From assembly GCF_001540865.1 (NCBI RefSeq), contig NC_033628.1, positions 10,530,415 to 10,594,414 of the forward strand: a stretch of 64,000 bases of DNA, given 5' to 3'. This DNA comes from Ananas comosus. Taxonomy: Eukaryota; Streptophyta; Magnoliopsida; Poales; Bromeliaceae. The notes under the pieces are model-generated. The model saw only the letters and a list, made by a program, of their open reading frames with translations. It did not search any database and was not told the DNA's origin. A program made the translations under genes and the position numbers. Each line of letters starts with the position of its first letter. Position 1 is the stretch's first letter. This document shows positions 41,345-54,164 of this stretch, piece by piece.

Positions 41345-43559
41345 CGAATTGGTTTGATAACTATTTCAAAATTGCGTCGTCGATCAGAATTCTTATTATT
41401 ATTATTATGTTATGCAAATTATTATATGATGAAGAGGCGAAGATGGAGAATAGGAACGGTCGATTTTGATGACGAGGAATGATGGTGATGATGATTATAA
41501 TTTTGAGCTCATTTGCCGCGTCAAAAGTCTAATAAGAGGGGAGAGTGCGTGGCGTCGCACGTCACTTGTTGTTGGCTGCTGCGGCAAGTGTCGATCGGAA
41601 GCTTCTACTAAATCTCCGCTAAGCAAAAGGAAAGGAGAAATAAGAGACTTCGATGTAACACCCGCGTAATTAGCGAAAAACTAATTAATAAGTAATATTT
41701 GTAATTTTAAATTTAAAATCTAGTTCATTTACATATTTTTAATTGAGTTTAATTTTTTTAAAGAAAAATTAAGCAAATGACTTGTTATTATTTTCTCAGA
41801 TAAAAAAAATTTGTCGGGATTAAAGACCCTACATCTTATAAATTAGTTCTTCAAAGACTTCATATTTATTACTAGTCTTATTTTTTTAAAATATTAAAAT
41901 TTTAAAAGAGATTTTTCAAATCTTGGATAGTGAGGTATAAGATTTATATACCTTATAATAAAGTGTATAGCTAGTATTTTTCTTGACAACAAAATAAAAA
42001 TATTATTATTTATGTTTGGTAGTTACTATTTTATTTATGTTATAAAATTCCAGTGTTGCAATCAAAGATCAATTTAAAATAGTTATGAGTAAAGAAACTA
42101 CCAAATAAAAAAAAAAAGACAAATTATTGGATGGAGTTGGGGATTAGTATGCTTTTACTTAGATCGCACGGAGACATATTTAATTCTAGCAATTTTGATT
42201 GAAATTGGATTATTAAAATTATTTGAAAAGTTTTACAAAAAATAACTGGAATTTTCTGAATACATATTTAATAGTTCATCTGCAAAAATGATGGAAGTTT
42301 CTGTTATGCTCTTTTCCACGTTAGATCCTTCCACATTCTATTATTATAAATATAATTATTAATGATATAACTATATGATTGAAATTGGAAAGTTCCTTTG
42401 ACCCTAGCTCTAATTTCCCAAACTGTAGGGGAATCGTCGAATATTATTCCCATATAAGAGAGTTCAGGTTAGATGTTATATATTATACCCATGTGCCCGA
42501 AATAGTCGCGAATAAAATGGAAATTTAATGAAAAACGTGGTTAGAAAAATCATACATATTGTTTTAGTGTGATGGAGTGGTTACACTGCACTATTATTAA
42601 ACATAAAAATATTATTTACTACTAATTGAATATTTTAGAAATAGGCAATTGCTTTACACAATACTAAAAATAAAAGCTTCTAAATTCAAATTGGATTAAA
42701 CTCTTAATTTTATTTATTTTATTTTAAATCTCGAATCCAGTTAAAAAAAAAAAAAGAAAAAAAAAGAAGGAAACAAACGATTATATAGCTGAGTCTAGAA
42801 GATTCCTCCAGTTGACTGGTCAACGAATTTAAGGAGAAGGAAAAGAGAAAATGTGGAGCAGAGCAATTTGGACTCACTATTTTAAAGTCCTATTAGAATA
42901 GCCATCACCCGCCTCACCTTTCTTTTTTATTATTATTATTTTTGGCAAAAATCAGATATTAATATTGTATATACATTTACGTTTTAGATATTTTAGTTCT
43001 AGTATCTTTAAGTATGCAATTTTTCTAATAGTGTGTTTTATTTTGATTCATGATTAAAATAAAAATAAAAAATTAAATCAAATTGCATTGAAAAGTAAAA
43101 TAAAAATGACGAATTATTCAAAAATATTTAATTTATTATTAAAATAGAAATTAAAATAGTTATCTGGGTTTTTGAGTGAGTGTTTTGGTTAAAAGAGAGG
43201 AGGGTGATGAAGGGAGCAAAGGGGGTGGTGTTGTTTACTTTGAAATTGGTCTATTTTAGACTGGAATGAAAATCGAAATTTGATTTTTTGTAAAACAAAC
43301 GACAACTATCGAAATCAATGAATCCCTTTCAATTCTATTTTCCAAAATTTGTGAATCAAATAAGCCCTGAATTTCCATTGGTCTTAAACAAAAAACAAGT
43401 AAAAACCTTTAGACTAAAATCAAAATTTTTAAATTTAAATACTCGTTTCAAAATACATTACTAATTTTTAAATTTGTTTGGTCCGAAACATAATAATGTG
43501 ATGGCATTGTCACAATCCATATTTTTTTTTTTCGAACTAGTTCTCTTGTCACTCTTTCC
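41345..43559. other. AT-rich intergenic region, no gene
   Basis: The first ~300 bp include the upstream region of the minus-strand membrane protein gene, with ATGATGATGACGAGG-type repeats. The remainder is AT-rich DNA without a coding region or a recognisable element end. Confidence 0.5.
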
Positions 43560-43885
43560 TCTTGGTAGATGTGATGTGTTTATAAATTTAACGGTGTAAA
43601 ATACTTTAAATTTGATAAATTTTTTATAGAAATTTTTTTTCACTATTTAGAGTAAGATAAGTATCTCTGATTTTAAATTCAAGGCTTTTATCATCATTTT
43701 CTATAGGATTTTTATTTTCAGCTGTCATTTTTAAACTACTCGTTTGATAGGTAAATGATGCCGAAAATTTATGAAGTTTAGTTTTCAAATATTTTTAATA
43801 GTGTAGATCAAGTTTAAAGAAGCTGATCGTCGATTTGGAAGCCGCATTATTGAAAACAATTTGGTAGCACGGAGGCCCCCCTAAT
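43560..43885. mobile_element. Long-TIR element, copy 5, left half missing
   Basis: Begins inside the core (TTTAACGGTGTAAAATAC) and keeps the right arm (GATCGTCGATTTGGAAG, GGTAGCACGGAGGCC). Confidence 0.5.
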
Positions 43886-44130
43886 TCATCAATTAGGAAA
43901 AATCGTCTGAAAGCGAAATTTTATTTAAATAAAATAAAACGATAAAGAAATATAAAAAAGTTCTCAAAAGATAATCAGATAGTATATTTTTTTCTTTTAA
44001 ATTCTCAAAAGGTGGCCAATGGACTTTGAGAGGGATGAATTTTTTTTTCTTCTAATTTTCTTTTAAATTCTAAAATCCTTGTCATATCCACCATATGTAA
44101 ACAAATTAGTCGATATGTCGTTTTCAACAC

Positions 44131-44152
44131 ACACACACACACACACACACAC
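44131..44152. repeat. (AC)n microsatellite
   Basis: Eleven AC units beside the next long-TIR element. Confidence 0.9.
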
Positions 44153-44169
44153 AGATATATATAGAGTGA

Positions 44170-44709
44170 AGTGAGGCTACCATGCTTCTAGAAGCATAGA
44201 GCCTTTCATGCTTCCAGCTTATTTTTGATGTTGCGATTTTTGAATCGTCGATCGGCTTCGTTAAACTTGATCTAGAGTATTTGAAATACCTAGAAAATAA
44301 ATTTTGTAATTTTTCGATATCATTTGTCTAGTGAACTAAGAGGCTCAAAATCAACGGCTGAAAATAAAAATTTTACAAAACGTAATAATATGACATTAAA
44401 ATTTTAGATCAAAGATATTGATCTTATTTTATATAGCATAAATAATTGTCTATCAAAATTTCACGTGATTTGGATATTTCTACACCGTTAAACTTGCAAA
44501 CAGCTCACCACAGCCGTTAAAATTATTGATTTTGAGTCCCTTCGATCACTAGGCAAATAATATCAAAAAATCATAAAATTTATTTTCTAAGTACTTCAAA
44601 TACTCTAGATCAAGTTTAACGGAGGCGCATTGACAATTCAAATCGCAACATCGAAAACGAACTGGAAGCCACGGAAGGCTCTGTACTTCCAAAGCATAGT
44701 AGGCTCACT
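44170..44709. mobile_element. Long-TIR element, copy 6, core inverted
   Basis: AAGTGAGGCTACCATGC ... GCATAGTAGGCTCACT. Both ~190-bp arms are well preserved, and the core reads in the opposite direction to copies 1-4, as expected for the opposite insertion orientation. Confidence 0.7.
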
Positions 44710-44746
44710 CCCTCTCTCTCTCTATAATATAGTGCTATTAGGAGCC

Positions 44747-44766
44747 CTATATATATATATAATATA

Positions 44767-44801
<35 letters not shown>

Positions 44802-45005
44802 ATATATTATATATATATATATATAGTCGAGTTTTCGCCGTTAAATTTAATCCATAAGTATTTTTATCATCAGATTATACTATTAACAATAACAATAAGT
44901 AACTGAACCCTAGGTGCCCACATCATCCTAACCGTACATTTTTTCATCGGAGACTGAAACCTAATAGCACAATAGCCTTTTCCTATTAACAGATATTCTA
45001 GACTA

Positions 45006-45061
<56 letters not shown>

Positions 45062-45275
45062 TATATATTATATAATTGAGCTCCTATGCTTTGAAAGTAC
45101 CAAGACATTGTGCTTGTAAGTTTTTAGCTTAATTAAAAATATATGTTAGGATGTGGCCCTCTAGGGTTGAGTGTGTGGTTGGTTGAATAGTATAATTAAC
45201 GGGTGCTGATCTAACGTTAAAAACCTACAAGCACAAAGTGATTGGGTTTTTACAAGCACCATAGCCGACTCGTCC
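44747..45275. repeat. (TA)n tracts with two small MITEs
   Basis: TA runs at about 44747-44826 and 45007-45073. Two TACTATTAATAG-family MITEs: one reverse (about 44735-44995, the first TA run inside its left part, with CATCATCCTAACCGTACA) and one forward (45075-45275, with AAGTTTTTAGC and CTAGGGTTGAGTG). Confidence 0.5.
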
Positions 45276-45556
45276 ACCGGAAATGATACTATAAATTTTA
45301 CATTTTCTCATCATAAATTTAAATTTTTTAAAATCTTTTAATTGTTTAAAAAAAATAATAAGACAAGGAATCAATACAAGTCTTTTGTACGAGGGTATGT
45401 TAAATTTATTCTTTTTTGAGTGTAAAAATAACATTATTTTTCTTATAATTTCTTAATTAGAAAAGAATAACTTTATCTCTCACTTCGACTTGCTAGAAAA
45501 TCGTAATTTTTCGCAAGTAGAGTCATGCATTAACATTAACTGCTTAAATGGTGAAC

Positions 45557-46207
45557 TGTTGGAACAAAATACCGCAAACTAATAATCCCGATTGCAATTA
45601 AAATCTAACTAACTTTGTAATAAGAATAAAATCAAACTTACAGATAAACGCAAATATCCAAATAATGATTTGATCTTATCCGGAAGCGTGCGAGACACTG
45701 CCCTAAGGCGTATTCCCGTCCTTACGTGCGGGATTAACCGGAAATAACACCCCAAGGTACGACCGGAATTCCTCATTCTGCGAGCACGATCGTGAAGGAG
45801 GTTGACGAAGATTCTCAACACCCAGTGGATAAGGGGAATGTTCAAAAATGAAAGATAAAAGAATAAATGGATAGAGATTAACCAATGATCAAAAATCTTT
45901 TCTGCCTGCTCTATCTTTTCTATCTAAAAAACAGAGGAGAAAAAGAGGAAGGGGATTTAACGCCCTTTTTCGTTACGACAGAAAGGCGTATCCCGCACAA
46001 CGGAATGAGATTCCGTTGACGCAATAAACGGACCAAGAAATTGAACGGGAAAAATATCCCGTTAGTTTCTTTCTCATTAAGAAACATAATAAAATAATTA
46101 AATTAAATAAAATAAATAAAGTAATAAATAAATAAAATAATAAATAATAAAACATCAAAGTGCAAATAAAATAAATTCAAACTCAAAATTTTGAGTTTTC
46201 ACCAACA
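45557..46207. mobile_element. Probable solo or partial copia-type LTR
   Basis: TGTTGGAACAAAATACC at one end and TTTTCACCAACA at the other give the TGTTGG...CCAACA form of copia LTRs. It is GC-richer than its surroundings (AAGGCGTATTCCCGTCC). No matching 5-bp duplication and no PBS were seen, so it may be incomplete. Confidence 0.45.
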
Positions 46208-47320
46208 GAGCCATCTCTATTTATCTACTAATTAATTACCGGTGTTAAATATAAAATAATCGAAAATGGTTATTTTTGTCACAATGGAAAAAAGGTAAAA
46301 GTGTATGAAAATTTATCTGCCCATAGATTATTTTGATTCGACTCCTATATATCAAATCTTCCAAAATTTTAATTTTAATATATAACTTTTTAATTTTTTT
46401 GATTCAAGTTATTGAATAAATACAAAATTTAAACTAATTATTTATTTTAATAAATTTATTCTTGTATGAATTGTATATAATATGTTAGTTAAGTCTATAA
46501 AAATGAAACGGTACATTCAAATTTGAAAATTAAAGAGTCATTAACCGGTTCAAATCAAATAAATTAACAAAAAATAAATAGTAAAGTCAAAATCTTTAAA
46601 AAGTAGATAGTCAGATCAAAAAAGATAATGATTGAAACAAATTTTATACATTTTTTACTTAAAAGGAATATTATTAAGCATAGAGGTTATAAGAGGACAT
46701 TTCATTTCTTGGTAATATATAGCTCTAGGTATGTTAGTTAGTGAAATATATATATTAGTTGACAAGAAAATGTTTTAATAAATTTCTTCTAAAACACTAT
46801 TCAACAACTCCGCTTTGATGTAACTGAACTTTAATGGTTCCATCATTTAAATCCTTGCTTTGCTATTTCGTAATAATTGCTATATTTTATTGTTATTTGC
46901 CAGAGAATTTATAAAAAATTTGCTGGTGCCTGCGAACGATAGCTCTTTTTCTTTTTCACACTATTTTCCGGCTCAATCCCGACTCGATGAAATAGAAATA
47001 GAATAGAAATTCTACGAAACATATCCAGATGCGAATATATTCTGAGATTTGTTTTTGAAAGAAATTGAATACATTGAATTGATCGTCCTGCTTGTGCTAT
47101 TAATGTTGCGATTAGGATAAGGGGTGATGCATATCTACGTGTTTTCCATCTCAAAAGTGGGGTTGGTGTCATCTGAGGTCTATCTTGTGATCTTCATAAA
47201 AGCCATCGCTATCTATTAAACTGCAGCTTATTAAAGCACAAAAATGACTCTGCGACACGATGTTTAGGTAATGTTAATTATATTGAACGTCCTGATCCAG
47301 AAGTAAAAACATATAACTAT
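46208..47320. other. Intergenic, unresolved
   Basis: AT-rich to 46900. 46909-47172 (minus) is an 87-codon frame starting MTPTPLLRWKTRRY that I do not recognise; it is less AT-rich than its surroundings and could be an organelle-derived or TE piece. Confidence 0.3.
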
Positions 47321-47553
47321 GCTGGAATATTATTAATAGTACTAAGTCATTGGTGTTTATAAATTTTCGGTCGTTGGATGAAAAAATATACGGTTAGGAT
47401 GATAATGATTTTCTTGGTTTTAATTGGCGGTTGTTGGAATAGCATGATTTAAGGGACGAAAATGGTCAAAAAAAATAATATCTAACGATGAAAAAATTGG
47501 TACCAGCAAGTGGTGCTATTGATAGTATATATTATAGCGGGACTTCCTTATAT
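47321..47553. mobile_element. Small MITE (TACTATTAATAG family)
   Basis: ATGCTGGAATATTATTAATAG ... CTATTGATAGTATATATTATAGC, with interior GTTAGGATGATAATG and AAAATTGGTACCAGC. Confidence 0.55.
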
Positions 47554-48435
47554 AGATATATATGGATAAGGTTTTGGTAAAAATGTATTGAGAACTCCTC
47601 AACTATATATAGACTATCTTAAAATAGTTCGCGCAACTATTTGTTTTAGTCGAGATTTCTCTCCCTTTTATTTTTTAAAAATTTTAAATTATATAATTTC
47701 TTTCAAGAGATTAAAAAATTAATATTTTTACATAAAATGTTCACAGATTTTGTAATTTCATAAAACGGCCTACTATTTTATATTTTACAGAGTCTGTTCT
47801 AATTTTTAGTAAACTGATCAAAATACTTTATTCTTTTATAATTTTGTCTCTTATTTATTTTTCTCCTCCCGCTTTTAGTTTGTCTTCTTGATCATCACCA
47901 TTTCCTCCTTTTCTTCTCTTGCTTCCTTTCCATTTTTCTTCTCCTCCACCACTCTCATATTGGTGTCGATGTGAAGGCGGTGTGGGAAGAGGAAGTGAGA
48001 GGAGATCAGGAGAGGGAGAAAAAGAAACGACCAGAAGGAGGGAGACGAAACAAAAGGGAAAGGAGAAAAGCGAACGAGAGGGGAAAAAAAATAACTGTAT
48101 TAAATGCATGCCTAAAATAAAAAACGGTGGTCCGTTTTTGCAAAAAATGTAAAACTAACATTTTTTTTTAAGCAAATCGGCCTAAATAAAATTTTAAATT
48201 TAACTAAGTACGAAAACTCAAATATAAAAAAAAAAAAATCAAATGAACTAAAAAATATTCTAGAGCTGAATATTTTAGAGCTATAACTTCTTCAAAAAAT
48301 ATTCTAGAGCTGAATATTTTAGAGCTGTAACTTCTTCAATCCAATCTACTAAGGTCTCCTTTGGCATCTCTGATGTATTTGTTTGAATTGAAAACTCCAA
48401 TTTTTTTTTCTTTTTCTTTCTCTTGATGTGATGCA

Positions 48436-48471
<36 letters not shown>

Positions 48472-49460
48472 TTTATTATTTAATTTTTTGAGTTTACATG
48501 TAGGGCCCTGATTGAACAAGAGCCACATGGTCAGCAATTTCGTCGGGCTTGGCTTTATTGCTTGCGGATGAGCTCATGTGTGACGAGTAGATAAGACTTT
48601 CCTGATCGCTTGCATTGAATCCAAACCATATTTTCTATAGTAATTGGTTGTAAGTTAAAGAAATTAATTAAAAAAAATCTAGAATGGTTCAGTTATATTC
48701 CAATCAAATTATTTTTTAAAATTTATTCGTTCTATTATAATTAATAAAAAAATATTTTTATTATATTTTTAGGGTAAATTTTAAATACCATTCTCGTGGT
48801 TTCGTACTTTCTTATTTTAGTACCATGTGGTTTCAAGTGTATCAAGTTAGTATTTTGTGGTTTTATTTTTATCTTTTCGTCGGCTTTTTCGTTAATATTT
48901 CGTTAAATTATATACAAAAAATTTCAGGTATTCCATTTAGATTTATCGAATATTCACTTACAAAATAGAATTTTCCAAGAAAAGGGGCCCATATATACTA
49001 CCGTAAGTTTATCGAGATAGAGTATCAAACATTGGACAAGGCTCAATTTTGAGTTCTAACTATCTATTTTGTTTATTTTTTAAAATTAATTTAATTAAAA
49101 ATATAAAATAATTAGATTTTAAATTTGAAATATGAAATACTAACCATCAAGTCTTTAATCAACTGTGCTAGATACGGTTGGTCTCATCGAATCATTGTGG
49201 GCTCAAATCTTTTTTGAATTATAATCCTATAAATTTTTTGAAAGACTTTGTATTACTCTCGCTTTAGACTATATTCTTATTTGGCCATTCACTCGAGAGT
49301 GTTTTGTAGGCTAGGGAGTTCTAACCCCAAATCCTACTAGTCCCAAACCCCTAATTTAGTGCAATTTGAATTTTAATTTGGAAACATTTGGTATTTGAAT
49401 TTATTTGTTTAACTAAAGTGATTCTTCTTTCTTAGAGTGTTTTGTATTGCCTTATAAAAC
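47554..49460. other. Intergenic with short repeats
   Basis: 47700-48210 may be a transposon with a GC-richer interior (AACGGCCTACTAT / CGGCCTAAATA ends), not proven. 48250-48337 is a 44-bp unit in exact tandem, but for one base. (ATT)n at 48437-48473. An element end AGGGTAAATTTTAAATACCA lies at 48771 without a visible partner. Confidence 0.4.
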
Positions 49461-49468
49461 ATTGCAAT

Positions 49469-49809
49469 TAGGATGCAAACAGGGCGGATCCGGGGGCGGA
49501 AGAGTTCCCCCACCTCCCGCTCCATTTTTTATCGGGGCGGGACGGATTCGGGGCGGGTTACTTTTCATTTTATTTTTGGCTCCCACTTATCGCTCCATTC
49601 GGGGCGGATCGGGGCGGGAGCCGGATTTTTAACGGATCGGGGCGGATTGAAGGAAGAAAAGAGTCTCCCACCTCCCGCTCCATTTACTTGGCGGATCGGG
49701 GCGGATTCGGGGCGGGTTATATTTTTTTATATTTTTTGTTCCCACTTACCACCCCATTCGGGGCTGATCGGGACGGAGCTCCACCAACCCGGATCCATTT
49801 GCATCCCTA
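49469..49809. mobile_element. hAT-type MITE with 8-bp target duplication
   Basis: TAGGATGCAAA at the left and TTTGCATCCCTA at the right are inverted repeats. ATTGCAAT flanks both sides (49461-49468, 49810-49817). The interior is rich in GGGGCGGATC units and contains a partial internal duplication (GTTCCCCCACCTCCC / GTCTCCCACCTCCC). No transposase. Confidence 0.85.
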
Positions 49810-49817
49810 ATTGCAAT

Positions 49818-50314
49818 TGTCTTTGTTCTGACCCACATTGGAAAAATATATATATAAAATATAATAAAAAATTAGTTTTTTTTTTTTTAGAGATATAATA
49901 AAAAAAATAGTTATTGTAACATTTTCCTCCTCTTGTGTTTCTAATGTGGAAATTTTTAATGAAACAAAAATAAAACGTGAAAGAAATTAATTTTTGAAGT
50001 TGGTAAATTTTCATTGAATAAACGGTGATGAGAAAAATTTACATTGTTGGAATTAGAGGGCAATAAGAATTTACAAACTAAATAGCCAACGTATTCAGAA
50101 ACCAAATCGGATCGAATTGCTTCTTTTACTAGTCTTCTTTGATCATCCTCCCACGTATTACAGGTCGAATGCGAATTGAGAATGGAGTAGAGAGAGGAAA
50201 GAATAAATTCGTGTTTTTTTCTTACGTACAAAATTAGAGAGAAAGAGATTGTATTTATAGATTATAAGAACTCCTTAAAATATCATGATTCTTATTTAGA
50301 AATATTATTTATTA
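49818..50314. other. Intergenic, nothing recognised
   Basis: AT-rich; the minus-strand frames here have no family resemblance. Confidence 0.4.
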
Positions 50315-50331
50315 ACTAATAGAAATATATA

Positions 50332-50484
50332 CTGACCGTTTTTAGAGCAAGTGGCAAATGGCTTGGTGGTTGGTACTCGAGACCCAAGTTCGAATCTTAG
50401 TTGATTCACATTTCCAGCTAAGTTTATTTTTAAATGAAATAAACGAAGCGGGTAGTATGCTACCTATCTCTCTCAAAAAAAAAA
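50332..50484 (+). mobile_element. tRNA-type SINE with 17-bp target duplication
   Basis: ACTAATAGAAATATATA precedes (50315-50331) and follows (50485-50501). Head CTGACCG, A-box AGTGGCAAATGGC, B-box-like AGTTCGAATCT, tail GGTAGTATGCTACC, poly-A. Among the youngest copies in the window, judging by its duplication. Confidence 0.9.
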
Positions 50485-50501
50485 ACTAATAGAAATATAT
50501 A

Positions 50502-51081
50502 ATTCATTTTTATTCTAAAATTTTTTAGGATAAATTTTAATTCACATCAGTTACAGCACGTAATGATAACACACATGAATTTTAATTTTGTCGAATCACT
50601 ACATCAGTTACGGAAAAATAAATAAATTCTCTGTCCTCGCCTTATCTATCTATCCTAAGGTTGGTCGAGGGAAAAACAAATCGAGTAACGAAGCTAGGCT
50701 CACATTTTAGGTTTGTCAAGTTAAAGCGAAGCTAGGCTCACATTTTTCACCCTTACTCGTTTACAAATAAAAGAAGAAGCTAACGCCAAACAACATACAA
50801 AGTTAGGATCACGTTTTTAATTCCCTCCTTGTTCACAAACGAAAGAAGGAAAAAACCAAGTTTTATTCTATCACCCTTCACTCAATCCACGTGAAATTGC
50901 ACTAGGCCCTTAACTTAACATCAAGTTTCAATTTGTTCAACCAGTTCTCAAACTCTCAATACGATTTATTTAAATCTCTAAACTTTTAGTTATGTTTCAT
51001 TTAAGAATTATTATACTACTGATATATGATGTGTCGATGTCCCACAAATATGACATAATATATACACATTCTTTTTAAAAT
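50502..51081. other. Intergenic, nothing recognised
   Basis: A short near-repeat CGAAGCTAGGCTCACATTTT occurs at about 50688 and 50729. No gene. Confidence 0.4.
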
Positions 51082-51086
51082 ATTGG

Positions 51087-52915
51087 TGTCACGCTCCGGA
51101 TTACTCGTTTTTCCGAGCACGTCAACAGGTTCGCTATATACAAAAAAATTTTTTCTGTATACGAAGCGATAGCTGTACCTGTAAACATACAATACTACAA
51201 CCAGTAGTATAGAGCTGCTAAAGAAATAAAATATATAAAAACAAAATTTTACTATACATACGAGCATCCTGGTGTACAAAACACTTGCTCCAGCGAAATA
51301 CCAACAAAAGTATGTATATGAACTCAAAAATTACCACTACCTGTAGCTGGTATACCCTACCTCAGCAGCAACTGGAAAGCGATCTAACTCGCGACTCCCT
51401 TTCCACGGTGCGAAGCAGCAGCAGCAGCAGCCGAAGAAGAGGGCTCTGCAAAAGATTCTAACAACTGGGTGTGAGAACTACTGCAAAAAGAAGTACTACT
51501 CAGTGGGTACTGCTACCGACCTCGACAGCTCGCCCACTAAGTTTACAGATGTAAACAAGTATAGAAAAAAAAGCTGGAACAAATCTACAGCTATATGCAC
51601 CTATATTATCTCAGTCTAACACCAACAATCTGTAAGAAATAGTAAAGCCTGATCCAATCTCACTAGAGACTATGAACAGAACCGTCCCGCCTGTCGAAAC
51701 TATACAATCTGACACCAAACCAGGTCGTCAGTGGAGAGCAAGACCAACCAGGACAAATCGACACCAATGCAAAAGTATAAAGCCCAACTTCGAAGTGGTA
51801 CTCGTGGGCGCTATCCAACCGAGTATGCAAGTATATCTTTATCGAGCTCAATCAGGCTCTCATAGGTTATAGTCAAGTAAATAGGGTCTAACAACTAAAC
51901 TCACGTGCCCTCGGCATAATCTGATGCAAAAACAACAATCTGGGTCCACCATCAACCTCAACGGTACCCGACAATCCGGAATAGCCTAAACATTGCTGTA
52001 AAAATACATTCGGCACTTCAGCACGAGCGTAAATATATTCTACACTATTCTGGATATCCACCGCCTACAAACTGCGGTGATACAAACAAACTACGGTTCC
52101 TAAAACTAAATCTGATAGTTTGCTCAAATGACAGTGTAGAAACGTCAGTTTTCTCTTAAGTCAAATCCAAGTCCAACATGCATATTTTAACTAATTTTCT
52201 ACGCTCCAATTCAAGTTCAAAAACATGCAATCCCAAGAATCAAGCTAAACAATATACCAAACAAAGCTAAAACATATGCCGTCGACATATATAGAATTAG
52301 GAGGAAACCCGTAGAATCCGGTAAGCATCACTTTAACCCACCTCGATAACACGTCCAACAACGGCGAGAAGTCGAAAAAAGCAAAACCGCACGCTCGCCC
52401 GGCCTCCCCACGGCGCTACCACGACGAACGCAAGCTCGAACGGCACCGCGGCACGACGTCGGCGACAATCCGACTCGACCCGAGCTCCTCCTTGCGTATG
52501 GCCGAGCACAAGAGGAAGAGAGAGAGTGCACAGCAAAACCTCCTCCTCAACCTCTCTATCCTATATAGAGTAATAGGGATAAGGGTGACACAAACGAGGC
52601 AAGAAAAAATCAAAAAGCCCCTTACCTACCCTGGTGTACCGGTACAATATCAATGTTGTACCGGTATCACGCAGCAGGATGGCCAACCCGAGAGCAGTCT
52701 GCGTAGAAAAATACACTGGATACCGGTATGCCCCTGTGTGGTACCGATACCAATTGCTGAAAATCTGAAATTTGTAGATTGCAATGCTAACTTCCTACTC
52801 TCGCGTCCCGCTGAGTCCAGTTTGCGTCTATTTCGCACCAACAGGATTCGAACTTGTCCCGACACTTTCCAGAGCTTTCGACAAGTCTCAACTGCTGAAT
52901 TCCAGGATTACTACA
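51087..52915 (-). mobile_element. Solo LTR, 1829 bp
   Basis: ATTGG is duplicated outside (51082-51086, 52916-52920). On the minus strand it begins TGTAGTAATCC and ends GGAGCGTGACA, the TG...CA form; the GCGTGACA end is typical of Ty3/gypsy LTRs. A TATA-like CTATATAGG lies near 52560 on the minus strand. A (GCT)n tract is at 51415-51432. No internal domain or second LTR is present, so the element was removed by LTR recombination. Frames within it are not genes. Confidence 0.8.
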
Positions 52916-52920
52916 ATTGG

Positions 52921-53278
52921 CACAGACTTATTAGCATACTTGGCATGCACCAGTCGTGCCAGATTGTGTCAATTGATACAACAATACCTTTTGGTTTCAT
53001 TTTAGCTCTTACTATAGAGTTTAAATAATTGTTTGCGCTAGTTTCATATTTAGCTTCATACATTATAATTGATTTTCATCAATCTCATATTTTAAATTCA
53101 TTAGCCCAATTTTCAAATAGAAAAAATATTATAATCGAAAGGGTTATAGCGTTGAACTATAAACTAAGAAAAGAGTGAATTAATTTATGGTATTTAGATA
53201 TACAGATGCACTAGGCACATATAATAAACCACCTCCTAATAGAAGGTATAGATAAGAACTAAACCATAATTATCTTAA
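52921..53278. other. Intergenic, nothing recognised
   Basis: AT-rich DNA between the solo LTR and the Tourist-like element. Confidence 0.45.
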
Positions 53279-54161
53279 GGGCGCGTTTAGTTCAAGTTAT
53301 ATAATATTACAGAGTATTTCGATATATCTAGGTATCTTGAATTTCTAAAAGAGAATACTATTTATATTGCATTAGCGCGTTTGGTTTAATACAGTAATAT
53401 AATGCTGGATTGCAGTGGTTATAACATTAATATGCTTGGTTCTATCTATAAAATTCAATAATCTAGACAATAAAATATAGTCTATTCCAAAATTGCCCTT
53501 AACCATATTTTGTAAACTTTTTTTTTACTATTTACAAATAATATTTTTTTACTAAATTTTATTTTAAATAATTTATTTTTTAAAAATTTAAAATTTAAAA
53601 TTTAAAATTAAAATTTGAACAAAAATATAAATTTAATATTTTAATTTAAAATATAAATATGAAATTTATAAATTTAAAATNTTTGAAATTTAAAATCTAA
53701 AATTTTAAACTTCAAGTTTAAAATTTTTAAAATTTTAAATTTTAAATTTCAAATTTAAAAATTAAAATTTTAGATTTTAAATTTTAAATTCTAAAATTAA
53801 AATTTAAAATTTAAAATTTAAAATTTAAAATTTAAAATCTAAAATTTAAATTCAAATTTAAAATTTAAATTTGAAGTATAAAAATTTAAATTTAAAATTT
53901 AAAATTAATTTTTTGAAAATTATATATTGAAGGGGTTTCGGGAGTTAGAGGGGAAAAATTATTATTTTACATAATATGTAGTATTACCGGTTTTCAGTAA
54001 TGTAAGATATACAACCCCCCTCTCATTAATATTTACTGTGTAATCTTGCTCGATTTGTAATGCTACATTAACGACCAGATTACATAGCGGATGAACCAAA
54101 CACAGTAATTCTGGCAGGATTGCCTATAATTCTGTTAGGATAACTCGAACCAAACGCACCC
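53279..54161. mobile_element. Tourist-like (PIF/Harbinger) element with AT-rich core
   Basis: GGGCGCGTTTAGTTCAAGTT at the left and, inverted, GGGTGCGTTTGGTTCGAGTT at the right; TAA is duplicated on both sides (53276-53278, 54162-54164). 53570-53920 is a degenerate AAATTTAAAATTT tract containing an assembly N (53681). 883 bp is long for a Tourist MITE. No coding. Confidence 0.75.
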
Positions 54162-54164
54162 TAA

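Noticed and set aside
46909..47172. 87-codon minus-strand frame, considered as plastid or mitochondrial DNA
   Set aside because: Lower AT and an intact frame made organelle transfer worth considering, but I could not match it to a specific organelle gene.
52492..53028. 178-codon frame near 52.5-53.0 kb
   Set aside because: Mostly inside the solo LTR; LTRs do not encode proteins, and the frame crosses the element boundary.
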